Positions 26,674 through 34,357 of a stretch of DNA of 45,635 nt are shown here, piece after piece. This DNA is from Acetatifactor sp. (lineage in GTDB: Bacteria > Bacillota > Clostridia > Lachnospirales > Lachnospiraceae). The notes under the pieces were generated by a model. It ran no database searches, was not told the origin of the DNA, and saw only the letters and a list, made by a program, of their open reading frames with translations. Where the stretch lies: positions 1 through 45,635 of the forward strand of contig JAFLRO010000014.1 of assembly GCA_022511425.1 (NCBI GenBank), read 5' to 3'. A program made the position numbers and the translations under genes. Each line of letters begins with the position of its first letter. The stretch's first letter is position 1.

Positions 26674-26730
26674 TTATTTATACCTCTGCTTAAGGTCAAT
26701 ATACTATAAAATCTTTACCAGAATAAAGTA

Positions 26731-26759
26731 ATGTTACCACATTATTCCTCTTTTGTAAA
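26731..26759 (-). promoter_or_regulatory. Promoter of murA
   Basis: TTTACA, 17 bases, TAACAT on the minus strand, about 60 bases upstream of the murA start. Confidence 0.55.
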
Positions 26760-26780
26760 CAGAACGCACGTTTCCCTTGT

Positions 26781-28352
26781 TTATTGCAGGTTAAAACTCA
26801 AAGGATTTACCTGTCTGCCATTGACCAGAATCTCAAAGTGCAAGTGCGGGCCGCTCGACCTACCCGTATTGCCGCTGAGAGCAATTCTCTCGCCCTGCTT
26901 CACGGTCTGACCCACCTTCACCAGAACCTTGCTCAGATGGGCGTACCGGGTCTGATTACCGTCCGGGTGATTGATATAGACAACATAGCCATAGCCGCTT
27001 CCCCAGCCGGCCTGCACCACTGTACCGCCGCAGGAAGCATACACAGGCGTACCCGTGGGAGTCGCCCAGTCCACAGCCCTGTGATAAGTGCTGGCTCCTT
27101 TAATGCCGGTATTTCTGGAACCAAAACCGGACGACAGATAGCCACCGGAAATAGGCTTGATGTAGGTGGGCGGAATCTTGGTGCCCCTCTCTACAACCTT
27201 AGCTACCGCTTCCATAACAATTTCTTCCTTCAGAATCTCTCGGGCAACTTCCTTGCCATTCACATAGGAGATATTAACAACTACCTTGCGGAAGCCCGCA
27301 TGAGGCTGCACATGCACCACTTCACGGGTCGTGAACCAATTATCATTATCAATATATTCTATATCCGCATCATAGGACTCTTCGTAAAACCGCTCCTCCG
27401 TCCTGGTAACGGACAGCTCAGGCTCAGGCACCGTAATGATCAGCTTCTGCCCCTCATGAATGTCGTTGATGTTTTGCAGACTATTCATCTCCGCAATATT
27501 TTCCATGGGGATGTTCACCTTGAGGGAAATTGCGGACAGAGTATCCCCTTTCACCACTTCGTACTCACTGGGCACTTCCTGCTCCTTAGTCACCTGTTCA
27601 ATTGCATCAGCCAACAGGGTAAGTTGACTCAAAGGCAGATAGGATTCAACGATTTCAACTTCCTCAGCAAAATCCATCTCCAGAATCCCAAGCTCAAAGT
27701 CCTCAAAGCTCTTCTCTTCCTGAGTTTCTACGACAGGGTCAATCCGGTTGAAAAAGCTCTGAATACCACCATTACAAATACTACTATCCCCCTCATCATT
27801 CACTTTGGTGGTATCTATCACGTTAGTGGTCAGCACATTGAACTCTTTGCTGTTGTCATATACCAGTTCTACCTGAAACTTTTTATCGCTGTCATACTTA
27901 TCCACTGCTGCCTGAAGAAGCTGGCGCACCTCCTCCACGCTGGCCAAATTGACAATATACTCGTTTACCTTCATTGTGTAGGAGCGATGCATGGTCTCCA
28001 GAATGCTGCCGCGAAGAACAGTCTCCATGTTTTTCAACACAGTCTCACTGTCATCCACCTGACCCCAGAGCACTTCCTCGCCGTTGACCTCCAATTCCAC
28101 CTCCATGAACACTAATTCTTCACTGGTAGAGGCCACATTCCGTCGGGCTTGGATCATAAGTTCTTCTGCTTCTTCCCGGTTAGCCAGAATTCCCACAGCT
28201 TGTCCATTCAGCTGGACATGGAAAATATTATCCTCCGTTCTCTCAAAAGGAGTGTATCCTTTTAAAAACAGTGTGCAGAAAAAAATCGCGGACACTGTAG
28301 AAATAATATATGTAACCTTGTACTTTTTATGATAGCTTTTTCTCTTTTTCAT
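26781..28352 (-). CDS. Membrane-anchored LysM-G5-M23 endopeptidase
   Basis: Peptidoglycan metalloendopeptidase with one N-terminal anchor (VTYIISTVSAIFFCTLFL). After a roughly 230-residue extracellular region come a LysM domain at about 265-310 (YEVVKGDTLSAISLKVNIPM), a G5 domain at about 312-393 (TRTEERFYEES, VHVQPHAGFRKVVVNISYVN), and the M23 domain from about 405, with zinc motif YHRAVDWATPTGTPVYA and HLHFE at the end. The usual HxGxD has Ala for Gly (HRAVD). It probably cuts stem-peptide crossbridges during growth, division or sporulation. GGAAG precedes the ATG. The gene has its own promoter. Confidence 0.93.
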   Translation of the reverse strand: MKKRKSYHKKYKVTYIISTVSAIFFCTLFLKGYTPFERTEDNIFHVQLNGQAVGILANREEAEELMIQARRNVASTSEELVFMEVELEVNGEEVLWGQVDDSETVLKNMETVLRGSILETMHRSYTMKVNEYIVNLASVEEVRQLLQAAVDKYDSDKKFQVELVYDNSKEFNVLTTNVIDTTKVNDEGDSSICNGGIQSFFNRIDPVVETQEEKSFEDFELGILEMDFAEEVEIVESYLPLSQLTLLADAIEQVTKEQEVPSEYEVVKGDTLSAISLKVNIPMENIAEMNSLQNINDIHEGQKLIITVPEPELSVTRTEERFYEESYDADIEYIDNDNWFTTREVVHVQPHAGFRKVVVNISYVNGKEVAREILKEEIVMEAVAKVVERGTKIPPTYIKPISGGYLSSGFGSRNTGIKGASTYHRAVDWATPTGTPVYASCGGTVVQAGWGSGYGYVVYINHPDGNQTRYAHLSKVLVKVGQTVKQGERIALSGNTGRSSGPHLHFEILVNGRQVNPLSFNLQ

Positions 28353-28396
28353 AGTTCTTCCATATTTAACAATTTTGTAATATTTGTAACAAACTT

Positions 28397-28425
28397 ATTC
28401 TAACAGCATTTCCGCCGCTTGTAAA
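28397..28425 (-). promoter_or_regulatory. Promoter of the M23 endopeptidase gene
   Basis: TTTACA, 17 bases, TAGAAT on the minus strand, about 45 bases before the start codon. Confidence 0.65.
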
Positions 28426-28507
28426 GCAAGTTTTTCAAGCAACCAACACAATCTGAATTATTCCCCCATTTGTGCAAACTATACCTGTGCCTCCAAGCCA
28501 CAGTCAA

Positions 28508-28550
28508 ATATTCGTGCGAGCGCGGCTGTTTGGTTCATTGCCCGCTGGAA
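28508..28550 (+). repeat. Copy A of a structured repeat, at the end of the GT39-like gene
   Basis: From CGTGC at 28513 the sequence matches copy B (from 33461) at 27 of 33 bases; all six differences are transitions. The stem TCGTGC/GCGCGG uses wobble pairs where copy B has Watson-Crick pairs. Its minus strand supplies the last codons and TGA of the gene ending at 28535. Confidence 0.65.
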
Positions 28551-30148
28551 TGACTTTCCCATGAAGACGGTCTCAAAAGCACATAACGTCCATCGGTCTC
28601 AATTACTTCATATATAAAGGGCAGATCCTCCAACTCTGATATATGAATCAGATAAAGCCCGGCTGGATCCACCTGATTGAGCCGGCTCACATACACGTAG
28701 TGGTAACGCTCTGAATAGGGAAGAAGCCGGCGTCCTCCTGTAACCAAACTTTTCTCCTGATAGTAGGCGGCGTCAATCCGACAGGCATACTGAGTCAGGA
28801 TTTCCGCCATCTGCCAATTCTGCTGCCAGTCTACATTGGCCGTGATATAAAGCCTGTCATATTCCTCCATCTGATCTGCACGTTCTACCGCACTCAGAAA
28901 ATTCACATTGAAATAAGTCTGAACCTGCCGGGAGAATGTGGTGAAATAAGCACTTAAAAACAGAACAAAACATAAACTGTAAGCTCCTGCAGACACATAG
29001 AGAAGACTTTTGAATTTTCCCGTCAACACGGTAATTCCATGTGCACTCATCATAATAAGAGGGAAAAAGAAGATATTGATTCGATTTACATTCACTTCAC
29101 GAGTAGTAAATCCCACCCATATGCCCATCAGCAGCCAACACCAGAGGGCCATCCTTTGAGTTCGTACAGTCAAATCTTTCTCTCGAAAAAGCTTGACCCC
29201 ATAATCAGCTATACCATACAGCAGAAAAGGAAGCGCAATCAAGTACATAGGGCCAAAGTCAGGAATAGCATTATAGATAGCTCCTGCTTTTTGCAGAAAG
29301 CAAGTCCCCACCATAGCAGTGAAGTTTTTAAACAGTTGATTAACTGAGAAATTCAGAAACAGAATGTCATTGCTTCGGATGCTCTCCGGAAAATAACTCA
29401 TGGTAAAAAAAGGTGTTTCAATCGTGGACCAACCAAAAAAATTGATAGCTATCACCAACAGCTCCGGAAGTGCCACAACAATAAAAACCGCCGCGCACAA
29501 CAAAAGCTCCCTAAGATGCAACTGTTTATGCCAAGTACACCATAATCCATATGCCAGTAAAAAGGGAATGACAGAATAAACAGCCACGCCATAACAGTAA
29601 AGCGTCAGCCCGAAAAAAATCATGGAGATATACAGATACTTTCGCTTCTCCAGGCCAAGGAGCAATAGATAGAAAGCCAACAGGAACACATGTGGAAAGA
29701 GATTACAGTCCAGAGACCAACGACTCTGCATGAAATGCCAGGGGTTGATAGCTGTCAGCACCATAGCAAGAAAAGCGAAGCGCTCAGAAAACAGTCGCTT
29801 ACCCACCAGATAAACGAAAGCCACAGAACCGCAGCTTATAAGCAACATCGGCATACGCACTGCCAAGGTTCCAAAGCCGAACAATTTTATAAATGGAATC
29901 ATACAATAGGACAGGAGCACACTCATCTGACCATATCGCCATGCCGTAAAATGCACCGGCATGAAAATGCCATACCGATCCGTGCCATACTTCGACAGAG
30001 CCCACGCATCCATTCCTGCCATAGCCTCGTCCTGATTGATGCCGCCCGGAACGGATACGAACCCAATACAACGGATCACCACCGCCCCCAGCAGGATGAT
30101 CCAGAAAAGAATCAGATTATATTTACTGCTCCCAAGCCCCCGTCTCAC
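28535..30148 (-). CDS. GT39/ArnT-like membrane glycosyltransferase
   Basis: About a dozen membrane helices. The first extracytoplasmic loop has the acidic motif PGGINQDEAMAGMDAWALSK, typical of lipid-linked-sugar transferases of the PMT/ArnT (GT-C) type; a second loop shows HFMQSRWSLDCNLFPHVF. Such enzymes move a sugar from a polyprenyl phosphate to a protein, lipid or polymer. Acceptor and donor are unknown. The C-terminal 100 residues are soluble. The start overlaps the flavin reductase stop by 4 bases, so translation is coupled. The stop codon lies inside repeat copy A. Confidence 0.85.
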   Translation of the reverse strand: MRRGLGSSKYNLILFWIILLGAVVIRCIGFVSVPGGINQDEAMAGMDAWALSKYGTDRYGIFMPVHFTAWRYGQMSVLLSYCMIPFIKLFGFGTLAVRMPMLLISCGSVAFVYLVGKRLFSERFAFLAMVLTAINPWHFMQSRWSLDCNLFPHVFLLAFYLLLLGLEKRKYLYISMIFFGLTLYCYGVAVYSVIPFLLAYGLWCTWHKQLHLRELLLCAAVFIVVALPELLVIAINFFGWSTIETPFFTMSYFPESIRSNDILFLNFSVNQLFKNFTAMVGTCFLQKAGAIYNAIPDFGPMYLIALPFLLYGIADYGVKLFREKDLTVRTQRMALWCWLLMGIWVGFTTREVNVNRINIFFFPLIMMSAHGITVLTGKFKSLLYVSAGAYSLCFVLFLSAYFTTFSRQVQTYFNVNFLSAVERADQMEEYDRLYITANVDWQQNWQMAEILTQYACRIDAAYYQEKSLVTGGRRLLPYSERYHYVYVSRLNQVDPAGLYLIHISELEDLPFIYEVIETDGRYVLLRPSSWESHSSGQ

Positions 30149-30726
30149 TTTGTCTTCCTCTCAGGCTTACGGCGGACGCTGTACCCAAAGGTGCCAATCT
30201 GTTCACCGCAGAGCAGATACGCGCCATGAGAATAGACAATGGGTTCCGCCTTCTCCAAATGAAACTTATGCTGCGCATCCATGTACTGTTCCTCTGCGTG
30301 CACCGCCACTACCTCTGCCAGAAACATGGAATGGGAGCCAAGATCAAGCACTTCGCTCACCCGGCACTCCAGGTTCACAGGGCTTTCTCCAATCATAGGC
30401 GCTCTCACCTTGGAAGCTTCTGCGGGAGTCAGACCCAGTTCCCGAAATTTGTCCACATCCCGGCCACTTTTTACGCCACAATAATCCGTGGCATAGGCTA
30501 GCTTTCTGGTAGTCAGATTAATCACAAACTCACCGGACTCCCGAAGAATGGAATAAGAGTAACGTTCCGGACGCACCGAAATGCTGACCATGGGCGGATC
30601 AGTACAAACCGTTCCCGCCCATGCTATGGTGATGATATTATATTTCCCGTCTTTATCCGCCATGCTAACCATGACTACCGGCAAAGGATACAGCATATTA
30701 CCTGGTTTCCAGATCTCTTTCGCCAT
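30145..30726 (-). CDS. Flavin reductase family protein
   Basis: FMN-binding split-barrel protein (193 aa) of the flavin reductase-like family: MLYPLPVVMVSMADKDGKYN, then ITIAWAGTVCTDPPMVSISV, then RPERYSYSILRESGEFVINL, the usual order. Typical members reduce FMN with NAD(P)H or bind FMN as flavoredoxins. I start at 30726 (MAKEIWKPGN), where GGAG lies 5 bases upstream. It overlaps the GT39-like gene by 4 bases and follows the coiled-coil gene by 10, so the three may form an operon, although their functions appear unrelated. Confidence 0.9.
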   Translation of the reverse strand: MAKEIWKPGNMLYPLPVVMVSMADKDGKYNIITIAWAGTVCTDPPMVSISVRPERYSYSILRESGEFVINLTTRKLAYATDYCGVKSGRDVDKFRELGLTPAEASKVRAPMIGESPVNLECRVSEVLDLGSHSMFLAEVVAVHAEEQYMDAQHKFHLEKAEPIVYSHGAYLLCGEQIGTFGYSVRRKPERKTK

Positions 30727-30736
30727 GTCTACTCCA

Positions 30737-31561
30737 TTAAAACAACTTAACATTCAGCAAGGAAAGAATCTGAATTGCTGCGCTAAGCAATGAAAGAATT
30801 AAGGCTGCTACTGAGACACTGAATACAGTATTCAGTTTCTTACTAACCCGTTGAACACTTGAAGCAGTGCCGGTCATAGCTTCTGTCTGCTTACCGCTCT
30901 CCTCTAACACGACAGCCTGCACATTACGGTACACCTTCACGCATTCTTTATGTACGCTCTCGCTGACACCATTTAAACGTTCATCCAACTGCCCATCCAA
31001 GTTCACATCCGTCGGTTCGCCCAGCTTATCATCCAGCTGACTCAGTTTCTCACTCAGAGAACGGTTTAAATCAGCCAGCTTCTCTGCAAACACACTGTCC
31101 ATATTGCCCAGCTTTTCGTCCAGAGCACCGTCCAGCTCTTCCAATGCCTTGTCCACGCTTTCCAGTCGTTCGCCCACGATTTTGTCCACATTGCCCAGGC
31201 GCTCACCCAGTTTCCTGTCCGCATCATCGAAGTGCTCCTCCATGCCTTTGTTAACACTCTCCAAACGTTCCGTCAGCATCTGCTGGAGTTGCTCGTTCTG
31301 AGCTGCATTCTGCTGGAGACGACTGTTCAGTTCATATATACTCCTCACCACCAGGTTGTTCAGTTCACTGTTTCCTGCCCCGCCATCCTGCAGCTTCTCG
31401 GCACCTTCCTCCAAAAGCTGCTTCAGTCTGGCAAGACATCGATCGTACTCGTCAATCTGATTACGCAGCCTGTTCAACTCCTCCGTCTCAGCTGTGGTAT
31501 TAGCTTTAATAATTTCCTGCGCTGTCACCTTCTGTGCCAGCTTATCCATAAACATATCCAT
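30737..31561 (-). CDS. Tail-anchored coiled-coil protein with 11-residue repeats
   Basis: Unknown function. The 274-residue protein is almost all helix. The middle has consecutive 11-residue units (LGERLGNVDKI, VGERLESVDKA, LDEKLGNMDSV, FAEKLADLNRS, LSEKLSQLDDK), a hendecad pattern expected to form a right-handed coiled coil. A single hydrophobic C-terminal segment (VSVAALILSLLSAAIQIL) would anchor it in the membrane with the rest in the cytoplasm. There is no signal peptide. I start at 31561, where GGAGGA lies 6 bases upstream. It could be a spacer or scaffold at the membrane. Confidence 0.8.
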   Translation of the reverse strand: MDMFMDKLAQKVTAQEIIKANTTAETEELNRLRNQIDEYDRCLARLKQLLEEGAEKLQDGGAGNSELNNLVVRSIYELNSRLQQNAAQNEQLQQMLTERLESVNKGMEEHFDDADRKLGERLGNVDKIVGERLESVDKALEELDGALDEKLGNMDSVFAEKLADLNRSLSEKLSQLDDKLGEPTDVNLDGQLDERLNGVSESVHKECVKVYRNVQAVVLEESGKQTEAMTGTASSVQRVSKKLNTVFSVSVAALILSLLSAAIQILSLLNVKLF

Positions 31562-31635
31562 TTTATCTCCTCCAGACATGTCATGCGGCATTTTCCGCGG
31601 GACAATCATACTATGGTTTGTGACTACCTATGGTC

Positions 31636-31664
31636 ATTCTACCATCTTTTACCACAAGTCTCAA
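31636..31664 (-). promoter_or_regulatory. Promoter of the coiled-coil gene
   Basis: TTGAGA, 17 bases, TAGAAT on the minus strand, about 75 bases upstream of the chosen start. Confidence 0.65.
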
Positions 31665-31906
31665 GCGGAAACTTACATCTACTATCGATAAGTGAGAACA
31701 GTTTAACAAAGAATACAATTTAAAGTATGCATTTTGTGCAAATTGCATATATTCTCCACTCATTGCATCAACTTTTTGTAACATTCACCAAGTATTTACA
31801 CCGGGTTCATATTTTGTTCATATTTAGTTGTTATACTGAATTTGTCTTTAGCAGAATAGTATTTGTATTATTTGTCAAAGCAAACAAGATTAATTTTTTC
31901 ATAATA

Positions 31907-31979
31907 GCCCAGGTGTCGAAAGACATCTGGGCACTCCTCATTCTATGGCCTATGACGGGCTTGTTATTTCAAAGCCCGC
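31907..31979. other. Two hairpins in the gap downstream of the RelQ gene
   Basis: Hairpin one: GCCCAGGTGTC-gaaa-GACATCTGGGC (31907-31932), an 11-bp stem with one wobble and, on the plus strand, a GAAA tetraloop. Hairpin two: CGGGCTT/AAGCCCG (31956-31978). Neither is followed by a clean T-run on the minus strand, so they are not standard terminators of the RelQ gene ending at 31996. The rest of the 434-base gap 31562-31995 holds a promoter and AT-rich DNA. Confidence 0.5.
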
Positions 31980-31995
31980 TCTGCCTCCTATCCAA

Positions 31996-32634
31996 TTATT
32001 CCGGCTGACCAATATTCTGAATCTCATTGTTCAGCTGTAACATCCTGGCATCCAGGTCAGAAACCATCTTGGCGCACTCCACCAATTCATTGCGGATATG
32101 CTCCGGGGCATCTCCTTCAAATTTATAGTGAATCTTGTGCTCCAGACTGGCCCAGAAGTCCATTGCTACTGTCCTGATCTGAAGCTCCACCTTTGTATCC
32201 ACCGTACGGTCTGACAGATATACCGGCACTGTAACGATCATATGGTAACTCTTGTAGCCACTGGTTTTGGGAAAAGTGATGTAGTCCTTTACCGCCAGCA
32301 CTCTGATATCTCTCTGCTCCGCAATCATGTCAGCAATTCTGTAAATATCGGAAGTAAACGAGCAAATCACTCGAATGCCTGCAATATCGTTTATATACTT
32401 CACCATGTTGTCAATGGTTGATTCATACCCATGACGTTTCAGTTTCTTGACAATACTCTCTGGAGTCTTGATCCGAGACTTAATGTGTTCTATAGGATTG
32501 TACTGGTGTACATGCTGAAATTCATCGTTGAGAATCTCCATCTTCGTCTCAATCTGTCTAAGCGCTGCGTTATAGATTAATGTCACTTCACGCCAGCTTT
32601 CAATTCCTTCGCCGTTATCTGCCTTTTGTTCCAT
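31996..32634 (-). CDS. Small alarmone synthetase (RelQ/YjbM type)
   Basis: Makes (p)ppGpp from ATP and GDP/GTP; no hydrolase domain is present. The RelA/SpoT synthetase core shows SRIKTPESIVKKLKR, DIAGIRVICSFTSDIYRIAD, TSGYKSYHMIVTVPVYLSD and VELQIRTVAMDFWASLEHKI. From the ATG at 32634, preceded by AAGGAG at 6 bases, the protein has 212 residues, the usual RelQ length; the frame continues open to 32772 without a ribosome site. The C-terminal helix should support tetramers. It has a separate promoter and is not linked to a rel-spoT gene here. Confidence 0.92.
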   Translation of the reverse strand: MEQKADNGEGIESWREVTLIYNAALRQIETKMEILNDEFQHVHQYNPIEHIKSRIKTPESIVKKLKRHGYESTIDNMVKYINDIAGIRVICSFTSDIYRIADMIAEQRDIRVLAVKDYITFPKTSGYKSYHMIVTVPVYLSDRTVDTKVELQIRTVAMDFWASLEHKIHYKFEGDAPEHIRNELVECAKMVSDLDARMLQLNNEIQNIGQPE

Positions 32635-32716
32635 AATTGCTCCTTCATTAGGTCCATCACCCTTAAGTGGGAATTGGGAAAAATTCGTATTACATGAACT
32701 GTCGCCCAGCCACGCA

Positions 32717-32742
32717 TGATTTATATTTAAATCATTATACCA
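32717..32742 (-). promoter_or_regulatory. Extended -10 promoter and palindrome upstream of relQ
   Basis: Minus-strand TGGTATAAT (32742-32734) is an extended -10 without a clear -35. The palindrome ATGATTTA-tatt-TAAATCAT (32717-32736) overlaps its end and would cover the transcription start. The 330-base divergent gap 32635-32964 holds this and a plus-strand promoter candidate (TTGCGT, 17 bases, TACTAT). Confidence 0.45.
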
Positions 32743-32964
32743 TATAAAGCTACATAAATGTATATTATTCACAAAAAATTAATCCTTTTTTCACATTTTT
32801 TGTTGATTATAGCAAACGGAGCCATACCTTATATATATATGATGCTTTCAGTTCTTACAGAACCGCTGTTTCACTTTTGCTTGCGTTTTGCTGAAAAATC
32901 AATTACTATATTGCTTAACTCTAAATCTGCAAGAAGCCGCTTATGCGGCAGAATGAGAGGATAT

Positions 32965-33231
32965 ATGTTTCGGCTATGGGCTAAGATATTTGAAAACAAT
33001 CATATGCTTAAGGACTCCTGCATTGCAGATGCCAGCGATGACACCCGCACCCACAAGATCTTTAGGGCGCTGGAAGAAGTCTGTTACCAGTTTGATCTGG
33101 CCAAACCCATCTGGCTGGACAAAAACATTTCTGAGTTTAAACGTCACAGCAAGACTCGTTTTACGCGTGATAACTTCATTGAGACCATCAACTTTGACTA
33201 CCTTGAAATCCAGATTATTGAAGAAGATTGA
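32965..33231 (+). CDS. Small protein of unknown function (88 aa)
   Basis: One of two plus-strand genes. It opens MFRLWAKIFENNHMLKDSCI and continues with THKIFRALEEVCYQFDLAKP, IWLDKNISEFKRHSKTRF and NFIETINFDYLEIQIIEED. It is soluble and reminds me of small conserved proteins of Clostridia without a named function. The frame is open from 32758, but only the ATG at 32965 has a ribosome site (GAGAGG, 5 bases away). A perfect GCCGC-TTAT-GCGGC stem (32936-32949) runs directly into that site. Confidence 0.75.
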   Translation: MFRLWAKIFENNHMLKDSCIADASDDTRTHKIFRALEEVCYQFDLAKPIWLDKNISEFKRHSKTRFTRDNFIETINFDYLEIQIIEED

Positions 33232-33267
33232 TTTTTCAATAAGTAGATTGATTTTTTCATTTTATTA

Positions 33268-33296
33268 TTGACATTTCTATAATTTTGAGTTACCAT
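33268..33296 (+). promoter_or_regulatory. Candidate promoter upstream of the hemolysin-III gene
   Basis: TTGACA, 17 bases, TACCAT on the plus strand, about 250 bases before the gene. The flanks are very AT-rich, so chance is possible. The 314-base gap 33232-33545 also holds an imperfect direct repeat AGATTGATTTTT (near 33225 and 33245) and repeat copy B. Confidence 0.35.
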
Positions 33297-33455
33297 TTTA
33301 TTCATCACATAGTTTTGAAAACTACTTGTTAAATTTCCAATATTTTATTATTTGTTTTTTATTACCTTGATGTATGTATTTATGCAGCCCTGTCAACACT
33401 AGCTATTGCTCGATACTTACAAAGGTCAAATCAAATACCCGGCAGCATTCGCCAT

Positions 33456-33499
33456 ATATCCGTGCAAGCACGGCTACTTGGCCCATTGCCCGCGAAATT
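33456..33499 (+). repeat. Copy B of a structured repeat, in the hemolysin-III leader
   Basis: The perfect stem CCGTGC-aa-GCACGG (33460-33473) is followed by TACTTGGCCCATTGCCCGCG and AAAT. It shares 18 of the latter 20 bases with copy C in the greA leader. A second small stem, GGC/GCC, is possible. The copy ends about 47 bases before the ATG. Confidence 0.65.
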
Positions 33500-33545
33500 A
33501 ACAAGTGCGGAAGCGTCACATAACGCTTCAGAATGGAGATATTTT

Positions 33546-34196
33546 ATGCAGATAACAATCAGAGAGCCCGGAAGCGCAATTACACATTTTATCGGAATGC
33601 TGATGGCAGTGTTTGCAACAGTTCCCCTTCTTGTGAAAGCCGGTATCACCTCCGGAAACTTAAATTTTACATCCATGGCAGTCTTTATGGCCAGCATGAT
33701 CCTGCTCTACGGTGCCAGTGCCACCTACCATTCTGTAAACCTGTCAGGGAGATATCTGAACATCTTCCGTAAGCTGGATCACATGATGATCTTTGTGCTG
33801 ATTGCGGGCTCCTATACTCCGGTATGTCTCATTGTTCTGGGCGGCAAGTCGGGCTATACGCTTCTTGCATTGGTCTGGGGCATCGCATTGACTGGCATGA
33901 TAATCAAAGCATGTTGGATCACCTGCCCCAAATGGTTCTCCTCGGTGATTTACATTGCTATGGGATGGGTGTGCCTGCTGGTGTTCGGTCAACTATTATC
34001 CACCCTGCCTACCGCCGCCTTCCTGTGGCTGCTGGCCGGAGGACTTATCTATACCGCCGGCGGCATCATCTATGCGCTGAAGCTGCCGCTCTTTAACTCC
34101 AAACACAGAGCCTTTGGCTCCCATGAAGTGTTCCATTTGTTTGTCATGGCCGGCAGTATATGCCATTTTATCTTTATGTATGGGTATGTAGCATAA
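33546..34196 (+). CDS. Hemolysin III / PAQR family membrane protein
   Basis: Seven-helix membrane protein of the TrhA/HlyIII-PAQR family (216 aa). Signatures: EPGSAITHFIGMLMAVFATV, GASATYHSVNLSGRYLNIFR with the first conserved histidine, LDHMMIFVLIAGSYTPVCLI, and the C-terminal GSHEVFHLFVMAGSICHFIF with the remaining zinc-binding histidines. Bacterial members have been linked to membrane lipid homeostasis; haemolysis is not general. A longer frame from 33462 lies inside repeat copy B; the ATG at 33546 follows a GAAGCGT/ACGCTTC stem and AGAATGGAG. Confidence 0.93.
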   Translation: MQITIREPGSAITHFIGMLMAVFATVPLLVKAGITSGNLNFTSMAVFMASMILLYGASATYHSVNLSGRYLNIFRKLDHMMIFVLIAGSYTPVCLIVLGGKSGYTLLALVWGIALTGMIIKACWITCPKWFSSVIYIAMGWVCLLVFGQLLSTLPTAAFLWLLAGGLIYTAGGIIYALKLPLFNSKHRAFGSHEVFHLFVMAGSICHFIFMYGYVA

Positions 34197-34220
34197 ACAA
34201 AACAGTTCAAAAGGAGCTAT

Positions 34221-34297
34221 TAAAAAGCTAAAAAGTTCCAATATAAGAAGAACGCTTTCAGGTACAGAACCTGAAGGCGTTCTTCTTATATTGGAAC
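34221..34297. terminator. 29-bp hairpin between the convergent hemolysin-III and galE genes
   Basis: Arms 34235-34263 and 34269-34297 are complementary over 29 bases with a single T-G pair, around the loop ACAGA. On the minus strand TTTTTAGCTTTTTAATAG follows, so it can terminate galE; the plus-strand side lacks a T-run. The stem is far longer than needed for a terminator. Confidence 0.8.
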
Positions 34298-34357
34298 CAA
34301 TTGTAATCTGGAACTGACATTTGACAGAATTATCATAATAACGTTGTAATAACTGTA

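Noticed and set aside
26784-28115. A 443-codon plus-strand frame opposite the M23 endopeptidase gene
   Set aside because: It is the antisense shadow of a clear gene; its translation has no recognisable domain and no ribosome site.
31839-31942. A short minus-strand frame reading MKKLILFALTNNTNTILL in the gap downstream of relQ
   Set aside because: No ribosome site close by, its 5' end crosses a hairpin, and the composition is that of AT-rich spacer. Not enough to call a gene.
31727-32008. A 93-codon plus-strand frame in the gap before relQ
   Set aside because: AT-rich with Phe/Ile/Tyr bias typical of non-coding DNA; no ribosome site; it runs into the end of relQ.
33389-33426. TTGACA on the minus strand near 33402
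   Set aside because: No matching -10 and it would point into the 3' end of a plus-strand gene.
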